Both the position numbers and the translations under genes were made by a program. A DNA stretch of 64,000 bases from NCBI RefSeq assembly GCF_026340305.1, contig NZ_JAPEPI010000002.1:1674001-1738000 (forward strand), given 5' to 3'. The first letter of the stretch is position 1. The number at the start of each line of letters is the position of its first letter. The notes under the pieces are model-generated. The model was not told where the DNA came from and did no database searches. It worked only from the letters and a program-made list of their open reading frames with translations. Source of the stretch: Streptomyces sp. NBC_01381 (GTDB taxonomy: Bacteria; Actinomycetota; Actinomycetes; Streptomycetales; Streptomycetaceae). Of the stretch, positions 41,090 through 50,186 are shown piece by piece.

Positions 41090-42079
41090 GTGCCGCACCC
41101 AGCGCTGCGCAGGACTCAGGCCGCCGCGATCACGACCGTGCTCGCCGCCGCGACACTCGCCGCCGTCGCCCCGTCGGTGACCGCCGCCCCCGCTGCTCCG
41201 GCCGCCACTCCCGAGCTGAAGGTGCTTTCGTACAACGCCTTCCTCTTCAGCAAGACGCTCTACCCCAACTGGGGCCAGGACCACCGGGCCAAGGCGATCC
41301 CTGCCGCGGACTTCTTCAAGGGCCAGGACGTCGTCGTGCTCCAGGAGGCCTTCGACAACTCCGCCTCCGACGCGCTGAAGTCGAACGCCGCGGCCCAATA
41401 CCCGCACCAGACCCCGGTGATGGGCCGCAGCAAGGACGGCTGGGACGCCACCGGCGGTGCCTACTCCGCGACGACCCCGGAGGACGGCGGGGTCACGGTC
41501 CTGAGCAAGTGGCCGATCGTGCGCAAGGAGCAGTACGTCTACAAGGACGCCTGCGGCGCCGACTGGTACTCCAACAAGGGCTTTGTCTATGCCCAGTTGG
41601 ACGTCAACGGCGCGAAGGTGCATGTCGTGGGCACGCACGCGCAGTCCACCGACCCGGGCTGCGGCTCCGGCGAGGCCGCGGCGACGCGCTCGAAGCAGTT
41701 CAAGGAGATGGACGCCTTCCTGGACGCCAAGAACATCCCGGCGGGCGAACAGGTCATCGTGGCGGGCGACTTCAACGTCGACTCGCACAGCGACGAGTAC
41801 GCAACGATGCTCGCCGACGGCGGCTTCGCGCCGGCCGACGGCCGCACCGGCCACCCGTACTCCTTCGACACCCAGGACAACTCGATCGCCTCCGAGCGCT
41901 ACCCGGACGACCCCCGCGAGGACCTCGACTACATCCTGCACCGCAAGGGCAACGCCCGCCCCGCCACCTGGCACAACGAGGTGATCAAGGAGCAGAGCGC
42001 CCCCTGGACGGTCTCCAGCTGGGGCAAGGAGTACACGTACACCAACCTGTCCGACCACTACCCGGTGATCGGCTCCTAG
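41090..42079 (+). CDS. sph: Secreted sphingomyelinase C (neutral, DNase I-like fold)
   Basis: The 329-residue protein starts at GTG 41090 with AGGAG 5 nt upstream. It has a signal peptide (MPHPALRRTQAAAITTVLAA, then ending APSVTAAPAA). Catalytic features of the endonuclease/exonuclease/phosphatase superfamily are present: LSYNAFLF, VVLQEAFDN, VVGTHAQSTDPGC, VAGDFNVDSHSDEY, LDYILHRK and the catalytic His in LSDHYPVIG. Bacterial sphingomyelinases cleave sphingomyelin to ceramide and phosphocholine. In a soil organism it may serve phosphate or choline scavenging, and a PhoX-like phosphatase is adjacent. Confidence 0.92.
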   Translation: MPHPALRRTQAAAITTVLAAATLAAVAPSVTAAPAAPAATPELKVLSYNAFLFSKTLYPNWGQDHRAKAIPAADFFKGQDVVVLQEAFDNSASDALKSNAAAQYPHQTPVMGRSKDGWDATGGAYSATTPEDGGVTVLSKWPIVRKEQYVYKDACGADWYSNKGFVYAQLDVNGAKVHVVGTHAQSTDPGCGSGEAAATRSKQFKEMDAFLDAKNIPAGEQVIVAGDFNVDSHSDEYATMLADGGFAPADGRTGHPYSFDTQDNSIASERYPDDPREDLDYILHRKGNARPATWHNEVIKEQSAPWTVSSWGKEYTYTNLSDHYPVIGS

Positions 42080-42088
42080 CGGCCCGAG

Positions 42089-42139
42089 GGTCCGGCCCGT
42101 CCCCTTGCCAAGCATTGCGCCAAGGGGACGGGCCGGACC
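42089..42139. terminator. Bidirectional terminator, 19-bp perfect stem
   Basis: GGTCCGGCCCGTCCCCTTG (42089-42107) pairs perfectly with CAAGGGGACGGGCCGGACC (42121-42139) around a 13-nt loop. It separates two convergent genes. Confidence 0.93.
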
Positions 42140-42149
42140 TGTGCCTGGA

Positions 42150-43511
42150 CTAGTGGTGCCAGGGCCCTGTCACGGCGAACGTGGTGCCGGGGTTGTAGCA
42201 GTTCACGTACATCGTGTCGTGGTCGGGCGAGAACGAGACGCCCGCGAACTCGCCCCACTCCGGTTCCTCGGGCGTGCCGATGTCCTGGCGGTTGCGGGCC
42301 ATCGCGTAGACCTCGCCGTGCCGCGTCAGGCCGTACACATGCTGGACGCCACCGCCGTCCTCGCACACCATCAGGCCGCCGCTGGGCGCGAGGCAGATGT
42401 TGTCGGGGGACTCGCCGGGCAGCTGGATGTCGGTGTCCGGGCCGAAGACGATCACCAGGGTGAGGCGGCGCTTGGACGGGTCGTAGCGCCAGACCTGACC
42501 GAAGTGGTCGGCCGCCGAACCCTCCGCGCTGTGCGCGAAGGAGGAGACGAAGTAGACGCACGAACCGCCCCAGTAGCAGCCCTCCAGCTTCTGCGCGTGC
42601 GTGATGCCCTTGGGGCCGAAGTCCTGGAGCCGGATGGGGGTTTGGGCGGCCAGCGGGTCGGGGACGTCGACCCACTCGATGCCGTCGAAGCTCGCGCCGG
42701 TCTCCTGGACGGCGGAGAGATCCGGGAGGCCCGGCACCCGCATCGCCTGCAGCTTGCCGCCCGCGCGCAGTGAACCCCGGCCGCCCTCCGGCTTGTTGGG
42801 CAGGAAGCGGTAGAAGAGGCCGAAGGGCTTGAGGAAGGCGTCCTCGGTCTCGTAGACGATGCCGCGCTTCGGGTCGACCGCGATCGCCTCGTGCTGGAAG
42901 CGGCCCATCGCGGTGAGCGGCACGGCCCCGCTGCGGCGCGGGTCGACGGGGTCGACCTCGAAGATGAAGCCGTGGTCCTTGGTGTAGCCGTTCGTGCCGG
43001 CCTTGTCCTCGGTCTCCTCGCAGGTCAGCCAGGTGCCCCAAGGCGTGGGCCCGCCCGCGCAGTTGACGGCGGTGCCGGCGATCCCGACGCGCTCGCCGAT
43101 CACGTTGTTCTGGGCGTCGAGCGAGAGCACGGTACAGCCGCCCTTGCCCATCGGGTCGTAGGTGAGCCCCTCAACTGTGGGCACGGGAGTCTTGCCGTTG
43201 TGGCGGTTCTCGTGATTGCGGACGAGGTGGACGCCGCCGCGTTTGCCGCGGAACGCGTCCATGCCGTCGAAGTTGCTCGGCACCTTGCCCTCGCCGGACG
43301 GCAGTTCGCCGCCCTCGCGGGAGAGGACCTTGTAGCGGAACCCCTTGGGCAGATCGAGCAGACCGGCGGGGTCGGGCACAAGTGGCCCGTACCCGCCCTT
43401 GCCCTGGGCGGCCGCGCTCCCCGCGAAAAGTTCCGAGAGCGCGCCGGTGAAGGCGATTCCCGCACCCACCGCACCGGTACGGGCAAGCACTTCACGTCGT
43501 GTCGTGGACAT
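42150..43511 (-). CDS. PhoX-family (DUF839) secreted phosphatase, Tat-exported
   Basis: The 453-residue protein begins MSTTRREVLARTGAVGAGIA, a twin-arginine-type signal. The DUF839/PhoX body follows: LPKGFRYKVLSREGGELPSG, VHLVRNHENRH, GGPTPWGTWLTCEETEDKAG and ESPDNICLAPSGGLMVCEDG. Conserved Asn-His-Glu and Cys-Glu-Glu positions match the Fe/Ca-binding sites of PhoX alkaline phosphatases, which need no zinc. AGGAGGT lies 7 nt before ATG 43511. It probably releases phosphate from phosphomonoesters outside the cell. Confidence 0.88.
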   Translation of the reverse strand: MSTTRREVLARTGAVGAGIAFTGALSELFAGSAAAQGKGGYGPLVPDPAGLLDLPKGFRYKVLSREGGELPSGEGKVPSNFDGMDAFRGKRGGVHLVRNHENRHNGKTPVPTVEGLTYDPMGKGGCTVLSLDAQNNVIGERVGIAGTAVNCAGGPTPWGTWLTCEETEDKAGTNGYTKDHGFIFEVDPVDPRRSGAVPLTAMGRFQHEAIAVDPKRGIVYETEDAFLKPFGLFYRFLPNKPEGGRGSLRAGGKLQAMRVPGLPDLSAVQETGASFDGIEWVDVPDPLAAQTPIRLQDFGPKGITHAQKLEGCYWGGSCVYFVSSFAHSAEGSAADHFGQVWRYDPSKRRLTLVIVFGPDTDIQLPGESPDNICLAPSGGLMVCEDGGGVQHVYGLTRHGEVYAMARNRQDIGTPEEPEWGEFAGVSFSPDHDTMYVNCYNPGTTFAVTGPWHH

Positions 43512-43613
43512 TGGGTCGACCTCCTGCTGGCGGACAGGAACATGACCGGATGTGTGTACCACGCGCCCTGGTGTGCGGGAACCACGCGCGTAGCCACGAG
43601 TCTCAGCGCGTCG

Positions 43614-44705
43614 CTACGACTCCACGAGTCCCTTCGCGTCACGGGCGAGCGCCGTGAGCCGCGAGATGGCCCGGAAGTACTTCTTCCGGTAGCCGCCGTT
43701 CAGCATGTCCTCGCCGAACAGCTTGTCGAAGGGGACACCGGACGCCAGTACGGGCACTTCCCTGTCGTACAGCCGGTCGGCGAGCACCACAAGGCGCAGC
43801 GCGGTCGACTGGTCGGGGACGGGCGTCACATCGGTCAGGCAGACGGCCTTCAGGTCGTCGGTGAGCGCGCCGTAGCGGCTCGGGTGCACGCGGGCCAGAT
43901 GGTCCAGGAGGTGCGGGAAGTCGTCCAGGCTCGCGCCTTCGGTCGCGTACGCGGCCTTGGTGACCTGCTCCTCGGAGTACGGGGCCGGGGCCTCGGGCAG
44001 ACCCCGGTGGCGGTAGTCGTCGCCGTCGATGCGCAGCGCCTTGAAGTGGGCGGACAGGCCTTGGATCTCGCGCAGGAAGTCGGCGGCCGCGAACCGGCCC
44101 TCGCCGAGCTTGCCCGGCAGCGTGTTCGAGGTCGCGGCGAGTGCGACGCCCTGCTCGACGAGCTTGGCGAGCAGCGAGGACACCAGAACCGTGTCGCCCG
44201 GGTCGTCGAGCTCGAACTCGTCGATGCAGAGCAGCCGGTGCCCGCTGAGCGTGCGCACCGTCTGCTGGAAGCCGAGCGCGCCCACCAGGTTCGTCAGCTC
44301 GACGAAGGTGCCGAACGCCTTCTGCTCGGGAGCCGCGGGCGTCGCGTGCCAGAGGGAGGCGAGGAGGTGGGTCTTGCCCACGCCATAGCCACCGTCCAGG
44401 TAGACGCCGCGGGGGCCGGTGGGCGCCGCGGCCTTCTTCTGGAACCAGCGCTTCTTGCCCGCTCCGGAGGCGTGCGCCCCGCCGAGCCCGGCCGCGAAGC
44501 CGCCGAGGACCTGCACGGCCTCGGTCTGGCTCGGCTGGTTCGGGTCCGGGATGTACGTATCGAAGCGGACGGAGTCGAAGCGCGGCGGCGGCACCATCTC
44601 GGCGACCAGACGGTCGGCGGGGACACGAGGCTCGCGGGCGCACAGGGACAGGGGAGCCGCTTCGGCTATGGGGCTCTGCCCGGGGGCTGCGGTGGAGGAC
44701 GACAC
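43614..44705 (-). CDS. zapE: ZapE/AFG1-like P-loop ATPase
   Basis: The protein of about 363 residues has Walker A GGYGVGKTHLLASLWH, Walker B LLCIDEFELDDPGD and the sensor segment AATSNTLPGKLGEGRF. It also has the C-terminal LFGEDMLNGGYRKKYFRAIS. ZapE/AFG1 is a FtsZ-interacting or proteostasis-linked ATPase. GTG 44705 (AGGA 3-4 nt upstream, TAGAGT 8 nt upstream) keeps the start outside the divergent reductase gene. ATG 44744 would add 13 residues and overlap that gene by 2 bp. Confidence 0.9.
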   Translation of the reverse strand: MSSSTAAPGQSPIAEAAPLSLCAREPRVPADRLVAEMVPPPRFDSVRFDTYIPDPNQPSQTEAVQVLGGFAAGLGGAHASGAGKKRWFQKKAAAPTGPRGVYLDGGYGVGKTHLLASLWHATPAAPEQKAFGTFVELTNLVGALGFQQTVRTLSGHRLLCIDEFELDDPGDTVLVSSLLAKLVEQGVALAATSNTLPGKLGEGRFAAADFLREIQGLSAHFKALRIDGDDYRHRGLPEAPAPYSEEQVTKAAYATEGASLDDFPHLLDHLARVHPSRYGALTDDLKAVCLTDVTPVPDQSTALRLVVLADRLYDREVPVLASGVPFDKLFGEDMLNGGYRKKYFRAISRLTALARDAKGLVES

Positions 44706-44742
44706 GGTTCCTAACTCTAAGGGCCGTGTAAGACTGCTGGAC

Positions 44743-45507
44743 ATGCGACGCCTGTTCCCTGTGACCGACCAGACAGACGAGACAGCGGTACGAGAGTGGG
44801 GGCTGGGGGAGCTGGCCGACGCCTACGCGTACCCCGCCGGCAATGCCCCTTGGCTGCGCGCCAACATGGTGTCCACGCTCGACGGGGCCGCCCAGCACGA
44901 GGGCCGCTCGCAGCCCATCTCCAGCGCCACGGACATGCGGATCTTCGGCACCCTGCGGGGGATCGCGGACGCCGTGGTCGTCGGTGCCGAAACGGTCCGC
45001 CAGGAGGGTTACCGCCCGGCACGCGCGCGTGAGGCCTTCGCCGAGCGCCGGGCCGCTGCCGGACAGGCGGTGGCGCCCGCGATCGCGATCGTCACCGCGA
45101 GCCTCGACCTGGACTTCACCCTTCCGCTTTTCGCCGAGCCGCTGGTGCCCACGCTCGTGGTGACCGGCGCCGCGGCACCCGCCGAGCGGATCGCGGCGGC
45201 CCGGAAGGCGGGCGCCGTGGTGGTGACCGCGGGGGAGGGAGCGGGGGCCGAGCCCCGGCGGGTCGTACGCGCCCTGGCCGAGCGCGGCCTCACCCGGCTG
45301 CTGACCGAGGGTGGGCCCCGGCTGCTCGGCCAGTTCGTGGCGGCGGGGGCGCTGGACGAGCTCTGCCTGACGGTGTCCCCGATGGTCGCCGCGGGGGACG
45401 CCCAGCGCATCGCGGGAGGCCCTTCGATGGCGGTGCCGGAACGTTTCGAGCTGGCGTCGCTCCTGGAGGAGGCCGGGTTCCTCTTCACCCGATACCGTCG
45501 AACCTGA
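44743..45507 (+). CDS. Pyrimidine reductase family protein (RibD C-terminal domain)
   Basis: The 254-residue protein contains WLRANMVSTLDGAAQHEGRS, DAVVVGAETVRQEGYRPARA and LLTEGGPRLLGQFVAAGALD. These are the NADPH- and substrate-binding elements of the RibD-C/dihydrofolate-reductase-like fold. It lacks the deaminase half of RibD and is not next to riboflavin genes, so its substrate is uncertain. Its start lies about 40 bp from the start of divergent zapE. Confidence 0.9.
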   Translation: MRRLFPVTDQTDETAVREWGLGELADAYAYPAGNAPWLRANMVSTLDGAAQHEGRSQPISSATDMRIFGTLRGIADAVVVGAETVRQEGYRPARAREAFAERRAAAGQAVAPAIAIVTASLDLDFTLPLFAEPLVPTLVVTGAAAPAERIAAARKAGAVVVTAGEGAGAEPRRVVRALAERGLTRLLTEGGPRLLGQFVAAGALDELCLTVSPMVAAGDAQRIAGGPSMAVPERFELASLLEEAGFLFTRYRRT

Positions 45508-45652
45508 CAATCGGCGGAATATGCCGTTCCGTTTCGCTTCCGTTGGGCACACTAAAAGTCGCAGACCCCGTGCGGTCACGGGGCAGGATGGTTTCCGCAG
45601 GGGCCTGTCGAGACAGACTCTCGGCAGCCCACGGATGAGAAGGGCGCCTGTC

Positions 45653-46126
45653 GTGTTCACAAGCGTACTGATGATCGAGAAGGCCCTGACCTCCGCCGAC
45701 GTGGAGTTCGTCACCACCTTGCACGGCGACGAGCCGGTCACCTTCCACGTGCTGCTCCAGCCCCGCGGCGATCAGGCGGACCGGTTGCTGCGGGCCATCG
45801 ACGACGTGGCGCTCGGGGAGATCGACGAAGCGGCGAAGGAGGGGGACGTCCCCGAGGGGCAGGATGCGACGGGCCCGGCGGAGCAGGCACTGCAGGTCTC
45901 GCTCGTGGCGCTGCGCGCCGCGGGCTGCGAGGCGACCGGGCGGCTCATCGAGGACCACCCCCTCGACGCGCTCAGGGAGCTGGTCGACGACGTGGACGCC
46001 GACGAGGTCATCGTCCTGACGGACCCGCACTACGTGGAGGAGTTCTTCCACCGGGACTGGGCATCGCGGGCCCGGCACAAGGTCGGCGTGCCGGTCCTGA
46101 AGCTGTTCTCGCACGCGGCGGACTAG
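45653..46126 (+). CDS. Conserved small protein, often labelled indole-3-glycerol-phosphate synthase without support
   Basis: The 157-residue protein contains VFTSVLMIEKALTSADVEFV, FHVLLQPRGDQADRLLRAID and DADEVIVLTDPHYVEEFFHR. The pattern, ending with RHKVGVPVLKLF, looks like a Rossmann-type or USP-like alpha/beta fold. None of the TrpC barrel motifs is present and the length is far too short for TrpC. GTG 45653 has AAGGG 8 nt upstream. It precedes murC by 108 bp on the same strand. Function is unknown. Confidence 0.75.
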   Translation: MFTSVLMIEKALTSADVEFVTTLHGDEPVTFHVLLQPRGDQADRLLRAIDDVALGEIDEAAKEGDVPEGQDATGPAEQALQVSLVALRAAGCEATGRLIEDHPLDALRELVDDVDADEVIVLTDPHYVEEFFHRDWASRARHKVGVPVLKLFSHAAD

Positions 46127-46234
46127 GCCGCTCCGGCGGCGGCGACCTCCGGCGGGTGTGCCCGCTGTCAGTGCGAGGCAATAGTCTGGGCCCTGCTCAT
46201 CTGCCGTAACTCGGACTCTTGGGGAGACACACGT

Positions 46235-47632
46235 ATGGCACCCGGCCTGCCCACCGCCATGGACCGACCGCACTTCATCGGCATCGGCGGCGCCGGAATG
46301 TCGGGTATCGCCAAGATCCTCGCCCAGCGCGGCGCCAAGGTGGCGGGCAGTGACGCGCGGGAGTCCGCCACGGCCGAGGCCCTGCGGACCCTGGGCGCCA
46401 CGGTCCACATCGGCCACGACGCGGCGCACCTCGCCTCCGACGCCACCTGCGTGGTCGTCTCCTCCGCGATCCGCGCCGACAACCCGGAGCTGGCCCGCGC
46501 CACAGAGCTCGGCATTCCGGTCGTCCACCGCTCGGACGCCCTCGCGTCCCTGATGGAGGGCCTGCGCCCGATCGCGGTGGCGGGCACGCACGGCAAGACG
46601 ACCACGACCTCGATGCTGGCGGTCACCCTCTCCACCCTGGGCCTGAACCCCTCCTACGCGATCGGCGGAGACCTGGACACCCCCGGGTCGAACGCGCTGC
46701 ACGGCGAGGGCGAGATCTTCGTCGCCGAGGCGGACGAGAGCGACCGCAGCTTCCACAAGTACGCGCCCGAGGTCGCCATCGTCCTGAACGTGGAGCTCGA
46801 CCACCACGCGAACTACGCGTCGATGGACGAGATCTACGAATCCTTCGAGACCTTCGCGGGCAAGATCGTCCCCGGCGGCACCCTGGTGATCGCCGCGGAC
46901 CAGCCCGGCGCGGTGGAGCTGACCGCACGCCTGCGACGCGACCACTCGGACCTCAAGATCGTCACGTACGGCGAGTCCGAGACGGCCGACCTGCGCGTCC
47001 ACAAGGTCACCGCACGCGGCCTGACCAGCGAGGTCACGGTCGTCCTCGGCGGCAAGTTCCTGACCTTCACGGTCTCGGTCCCCGGCCGTCACTACGCGCA
47101 CAACGCGGTGGCCGCGCTCGCCGCCGGCATCGCCCTCGGCATCCCGGCGCACAACCTGGCATCGGCCATCGCCTCCTACACCGGCGTCAAGCGCCGCCTC
47201 CAGCTCAAGGGCGAGGCGGCGGGCGTCCAGGTCATCGACTCGTACGCGCACCACCCCACGGAGATGACCGCGGACCTGGAGGCGATGCACGCCTCCGCGG
47301 GCGACTCGCGCCTCCTGGTCCTCTTCCAGCCCCACCTCTTCTCCCGCACCCAGGAGCTGGGCACGGAGATGGGCCAGGCCCTGGCCCTCGCCGACGCCTC
47401 CGTGGTCCTCGACATCTACCCGGCCCGCGAGGACCCGATCCCCGGCGTCACCAGCGACCTGATCATCGATGCCGCCGTCGCGGCGGGCGCCGACGTCCGT
47501 CCCGTCCACGACAAGACGGAGGCCGTGAAGGTCGTCGCGGGAATGACGAGGCACGGCGACCTCGTTCTCACCATGGGAGCGGGCGACGTCACCGACCTCG
47601 GCCCGCAGATCCTGGCCGAGCTGTCGAAGTAG
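46235..47632 (+). CDS. murC: UDP-N-acetylmuramate--L-alanine ligase
   Basis: The 465-residue protein has the Mur ligase N-terminal Rossmann motif HFIGIGGAGMSGIAKILAQR, the ATP-binding loop VAGTHGKTTTTSM, the catalytic region EADESDRSF and LNVELDHHANY. The C-terminal domain has VIDSYAHHPTEM. It adds the first amino acid of the peptidoglycan stem peptide in the cytoplasm. GGGGAGA lies 7 nt before the ATG. It stands outside the division and cell wall cluster and is followed 22 bp later by msrB. Confidence 0.97.
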   Translation: MAPGLPTAMDRPHFIGIGGAGMSGIAKILAQRGAKVAGSDARESATAEALRTLGATVHIGHDAAHLASDATCVVVSSAIRADNPELARATELGIPVVHRSDALASLMEGLRPIAVAGTHGKTTTTSMLAVTLSTLGLNPSYAIGGDLDTPGSNALHGEGEIFVAEADESDRSFHKYAPEVAIVLNVELDHHANYASMDEIYESFETFAGKIVPGGTLVIAADQPGAVELTARLRRDHSDLKIVTYGESETADLRVHKVTARGLTSEVTVVLGGKFLTFTVSVPGRHYAHNAVAALAAGIALGIPAHNLASAIASYTGVKRRLQLKGEAAGVQVIDSYAHHPTEMTADLEAMHASAGDSRLLVLFQPHLFSRTQELGTEMGQALALADASVVLDIYPAREDPIPGVTSDLIIDAAVAAGADVRPVHDKTEAVKVVAGMTRHGDLVLTMGAGDVTDLGPQILAELSK

Positions 47633-47654
47633 CCGAGACAAGGGGTTCAGTGTC

Positions 47655-48062
47655 ATGTCGTACGACATCGAGAAGCCGGACGAGCAGTGGCGCGCGGAGC
47701 TGACCCCTTCGGAGTACGCGGTACTGCGCCAGGCCGGCACGGAACCGGCCTTCGTCGGTGAGTACACCGACACCAAGACGAACGGCGTCTACTCCTGCCG
47801 CGCGTGCGGCGCGGAGCTGTTCACGTCGGCGGAGAAGTTCGAGTCGCACTGCGGCTGGCCGAGCTTCTTCGACCCCAAGGACACGGACGCGGTGGAGCTC
47901 CTCCAGGACTCCTCGCACGGCATGGTCCGCACGGAGGTGCGGTGCGCGCGGTGCGGGTCGCACCTCGGGCACGTATTCGAGGGCGAGGGCTATGCGACCC
48001 CGACGGACCAGCGGTACTGCATCAACTCGATCTCGTTGACGCTGGCGCCGGACGAGGGCTGA
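47655..48062 (+). CDS. msrB: Peptide-methionine (R)-S-oxide reductase
   Basis: The 135-residue protein has the zinc-binding CRAC (48-51) and CARC (97-100) pairs, the conserved FESHCGWPSF and the catalytic Cys122 in QRYCINSISL. It reduces methionine-R-sulfoxide in proteins with a thioredoxin-type partner. It lies directly downstream of murC and is probably cotranscribed. Confidence 0.97.
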   Translation: MSYDIEKPDEQWRAELTPSEYAVLRQAGTEPAFVGEYTDTKTNGVYSCRACGAELFTSAEKFESHCGWPSFFDPKDTDAVELLQDSSHGMVRTEVRCARCGSHLGHVFEGEGYATPTDQRYCINSISLTLAPDEG

Positions 48063-48152
48063 TCCGGGGTGACTTCGTGCCCGTCCGCAGGGCGGGAACG
48101 GGGCGGAGCCGCTGGGCGTTGAGCCGTACACAAGGGAAGCCAGGAGGTTCCC

Positions 48153-48752
48153 ATGGCGTACGGCGCGAATCTCCCCGTACCGGCATCGCGCGGCGAGCGG
48201 GTCAAAGGTGCCGCCGTCCTGATGGGGTGCTGGCTGCTCCTGCTGTGGCTGCTCGAGGCCGTCGATGCCGCGAGCGGCCACGCACTGGACACCTTCGGGA
48301 TCACCCCACGCGAGGCGGGCGAGCTGCGGGACATCGTGCCCGCCGCGTTCGTGCACTTCGGCTTCGGTCATCTCGCGGCGAACAGCGTGCCGTTGCTGCT
48401 GCTCGGCTTCCTCGCCGCGGTGTCTGGCATCCGCCGGTTCCTCGGCGTCGTCACGATGATCGTCCTCGTCAGCGGTGTGGGCGTCTGGCTCACCGCACCG
48501 GGACACTCCGTCACCGCGGGCGCGTCCGGGGTGGTCTTCGGCCTCTTCGGCTATCTGCTGACCCGCGGTTTCGTGGACCGGCGCACAGGCGACGTGATCG
48601 TGGGTCTCATCGTCGCCGCGGTCTACGGCTCGATCCTGTGGGGCGTACTGCCGACGACCACAGGCGTCAGCTGGCAGGGCCATCTCTTCGGTCTCCTTGG
48701 CGGGGTGGCCGCGGCCTTCGTGTTCCGCCGGCGGGGCGCCGGCAGCGCTTGA
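48153..48752 (+). CDS. Rhomboid-type intramembrane serine protease
   Basis: The 199-residue protein has six membrane segments. The catalytic serine is in VTAGASGVVFGLFGYL, the catalytic His is in SWQGHLFGLLGGVAAAF, and the HFGFGHLAANSVPLLLLG segment carries the conserved His and Asn. It is close to the minimal rhomboid core. Substrates are unknown. A strong hairpin follows the stop. Confidence 0.92.
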   Translation: MAYGANLPVPASRGERVKGAAVLMGCWLLLLWLLEAVDAASGHALDTFGITPREAGELRDIVPAAFVHFGFGHLAANSVPLLLLGFLAAVSGIRRFLGVVTMIVLVSGVGVWLTAPGHSVTAGASGVVFGLFGYLLTRGFVDRRTGDVIVGLIVAAVYGSILWGVLPTTTGVSWQGHLFGLLGGVAAAFVFRRRGAGSA

Positions 48753-48756
48753 AGAA

Positions 48757-48788
48757 GGCGGGGCCAGGCAGGCTTGCCCGGCCCCGCC
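48757..48788. terminator. Bidirectional terminator between rhomboid and M28 peptidase genes
   Basis: GGCGGGGCC (48757-48765) pairs with GGCCCCGCC (48780-48788). After one mismatch the stem continues with GGCA/TGCC, leaving a GGCT loop. Confidence 0.85.
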
Positions 48789-48805
48789 CAGCCCTGCCCA
48801 GCGGC

Positions 48806-50143
48806 CTAGAACGTCAGCTTCCAGCTGTTGATGTATCCCGTGTCCTGCGCCGCCACATCCTGCACGCGCAGCTTCCACGCGCCGTTCGCCGCCTCGCTCG
48901 ACGCGTCGACCGTGTACGTCGCGATGATGTTGTCCGCCGAGTCGTTGCTGCTGGAGCTCTTCAGGCGGTACGCCGTGCCGTCGGGGGCCAGCAGGTCCAC
49001 GACCAGGTCGCCGCGCCAGGTGTGGCGGATGTCGACGTCCGCCTTGAGGGTGGCGGGGGCGTTGCCGGTGCGGCCGGTCACGTTCACCGTCGAGGTCACG
49101 GCGGCGCCGTTGTCGGGGATGGTGACGTCCGTGGTGTTCTCGTACGTGTCGCCCGGCGGGACGGTGGTGTCCGTGCCGAGGGTCCAGACCGCGTGGGCGA
49201 TGGCGTCGCTGTTGCGGTCGAGGGCCGTGTCGTTGATGTTCGCCGTGGTGTCGCAGGACGAGTGGTAGCAGCGGTCGAAGGCCTGGCCCGCCGTGCCGCC
49301 CCACTTCTGGGCCTGGGCGCTGGTCTTCGTACGGCTGGCGCCGGTGAAGAGGCCGCCGACCGGGATGCCGACGTTCTTGAAGCTGGCGTGGTCGGAGCGG
49401 CCGTCGCCCTCGGTCTCGATCTCCGTGGGGACGTTCAGACCCGCGTAGTAGTCCTTGAAGGTCTTCTCGATCGTGGGGTCGTCGTCATAGACGAAGTAGC
49501 CCGGGTTCGGGGAGCCGATCATGTCGAAGTTCAGATAGCCCGAGACCTTCGAACGCTCCGTGGCGGGAAGGTTGTTGACGTAGTACTTCGACCCGATCAG
49601 GCCGAGCTCCTCCGCGCCCCACCAGGCGAACCGCAGGTGCCGCGTCGGCTCCAACTGCGCGCGGGAGACGGCGAGTGCGGTCTCCAGGACGCCTGCCGAG
49701 CCCGAGCCGTTGTCGTTGATGCCGGGGCCCGATGTGACGCTGTCGAGGTGGGCGCCCGCCATCAGGACCTTGTTCGGGTCGCCGCCCGGCCAGTCGGCGA
49801 TGAGGTTGTAGCCGGTGGCACCGCTGGACGTGAACTGCTGGACGGTGGTGGTGAATCCGGCCGCGTCCAGCTTGGCCTTCGCGTAGTCGATGGAGGCCTT
49901 GTAGCCGGGCCGGCCGTGCGCGCGGTTGCCGCCGTTGGCCGTGGCGATGGACTGGAACTGGCTGAGGTGCGCCTTGACGTTGGCGAGGGGGATGTCGGGG
50001 GCCGCGAGGGTCGGGGAAGGGGCTGCCAGGGCCGAGGGTGCGGTGACGGCCAGCAGGCCGGCCGCGGCCAGCGTGGCGATGCCCGCGGTGGTGCGTCTCA
50101 GGGCGCGGGGCAGGGCGGGTCTGAAGGGTCTGGAGAGTCTCAT
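48806..50143 (-). CDS. Secreted M28 zinc aminopeptidase with C-terminal P-domain (S. griseus aminopeptidase type)
   Basis: The 445-residue protein has a long signal sequence ending VTAPSALAAP. The zinc ligands expected for the family are all visible: His in AGAHLDSVT, Asp in INDNGSGSAG, Glu in WWGAEELGLIG, Asp in NFDMIG and His in CYHSSCDTTAN. The C-terminal 115 residues (DVTIPDNGAAVTSTVNVTGR, then HTWRGDLVVDLLAPDGTAYR) are a proprotein-convertase P/Homo-B domain. It should remove hydrophobic N-terminal residues from extracellular peptides. GGAG lies 6 nt before the ATG. Confidence 0.95.
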   Translation of the reverse strand: MRLSRPFRPALPRALRRTTAGIATLAAAGLLAVTAPSALAAPSPTLAAPDIPLANVKAHLSQFQSIATANGGNRAHGRPGYKASIDYAKAKLDAAGFTTTVQQFTSSGATGYNLIADWPGGDPNKVLMAGAHLDSVTSGPGINDNGSGSAGVLETALAVSRAQLEPTRHLRFAWWGAEELGLIGSKYYVNNLPATERSKVSGYLNFDMIGSPNPGYFVYDDDPTIEKTFKDYYAGLNVPTEIETEGDGRSDHASFKNVGIPVGGLFTGASRTKTSAQAQKWGGTAGQAFDRCYHSSCDTTANINDTALDRNSDAIAHAVWTLGTDTTVPPGDTYENTTDVTIPDNGAAVTSTVNVTGRTGNAPATLKADVDIRHTWRGDLVVDLLAPDGTAYRLKSSSSNDSADNIIATYTVDASSEAANGAWKLRVQDVAAQDTGYINSWKLTF

Positions 50144-50186
50144 GTGGGGCTCCGAATTCCGAACAGCAGGGGGACGGAACGTACTG

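Noticed and set aside
45653..46126. Indole-3-glycerol-phosphate synthase (trpC)
   Set aside because: Too short and without barrel or active-site motifs.
45485..47776. Very long open frame antisense to murC and its neighbours, and many similar ones across the window
   Set aside because: High GC at third codon positions leaves antisense frames open. These lack ribosome sites and family motifs, while the opposite strand encodes clear proteins.
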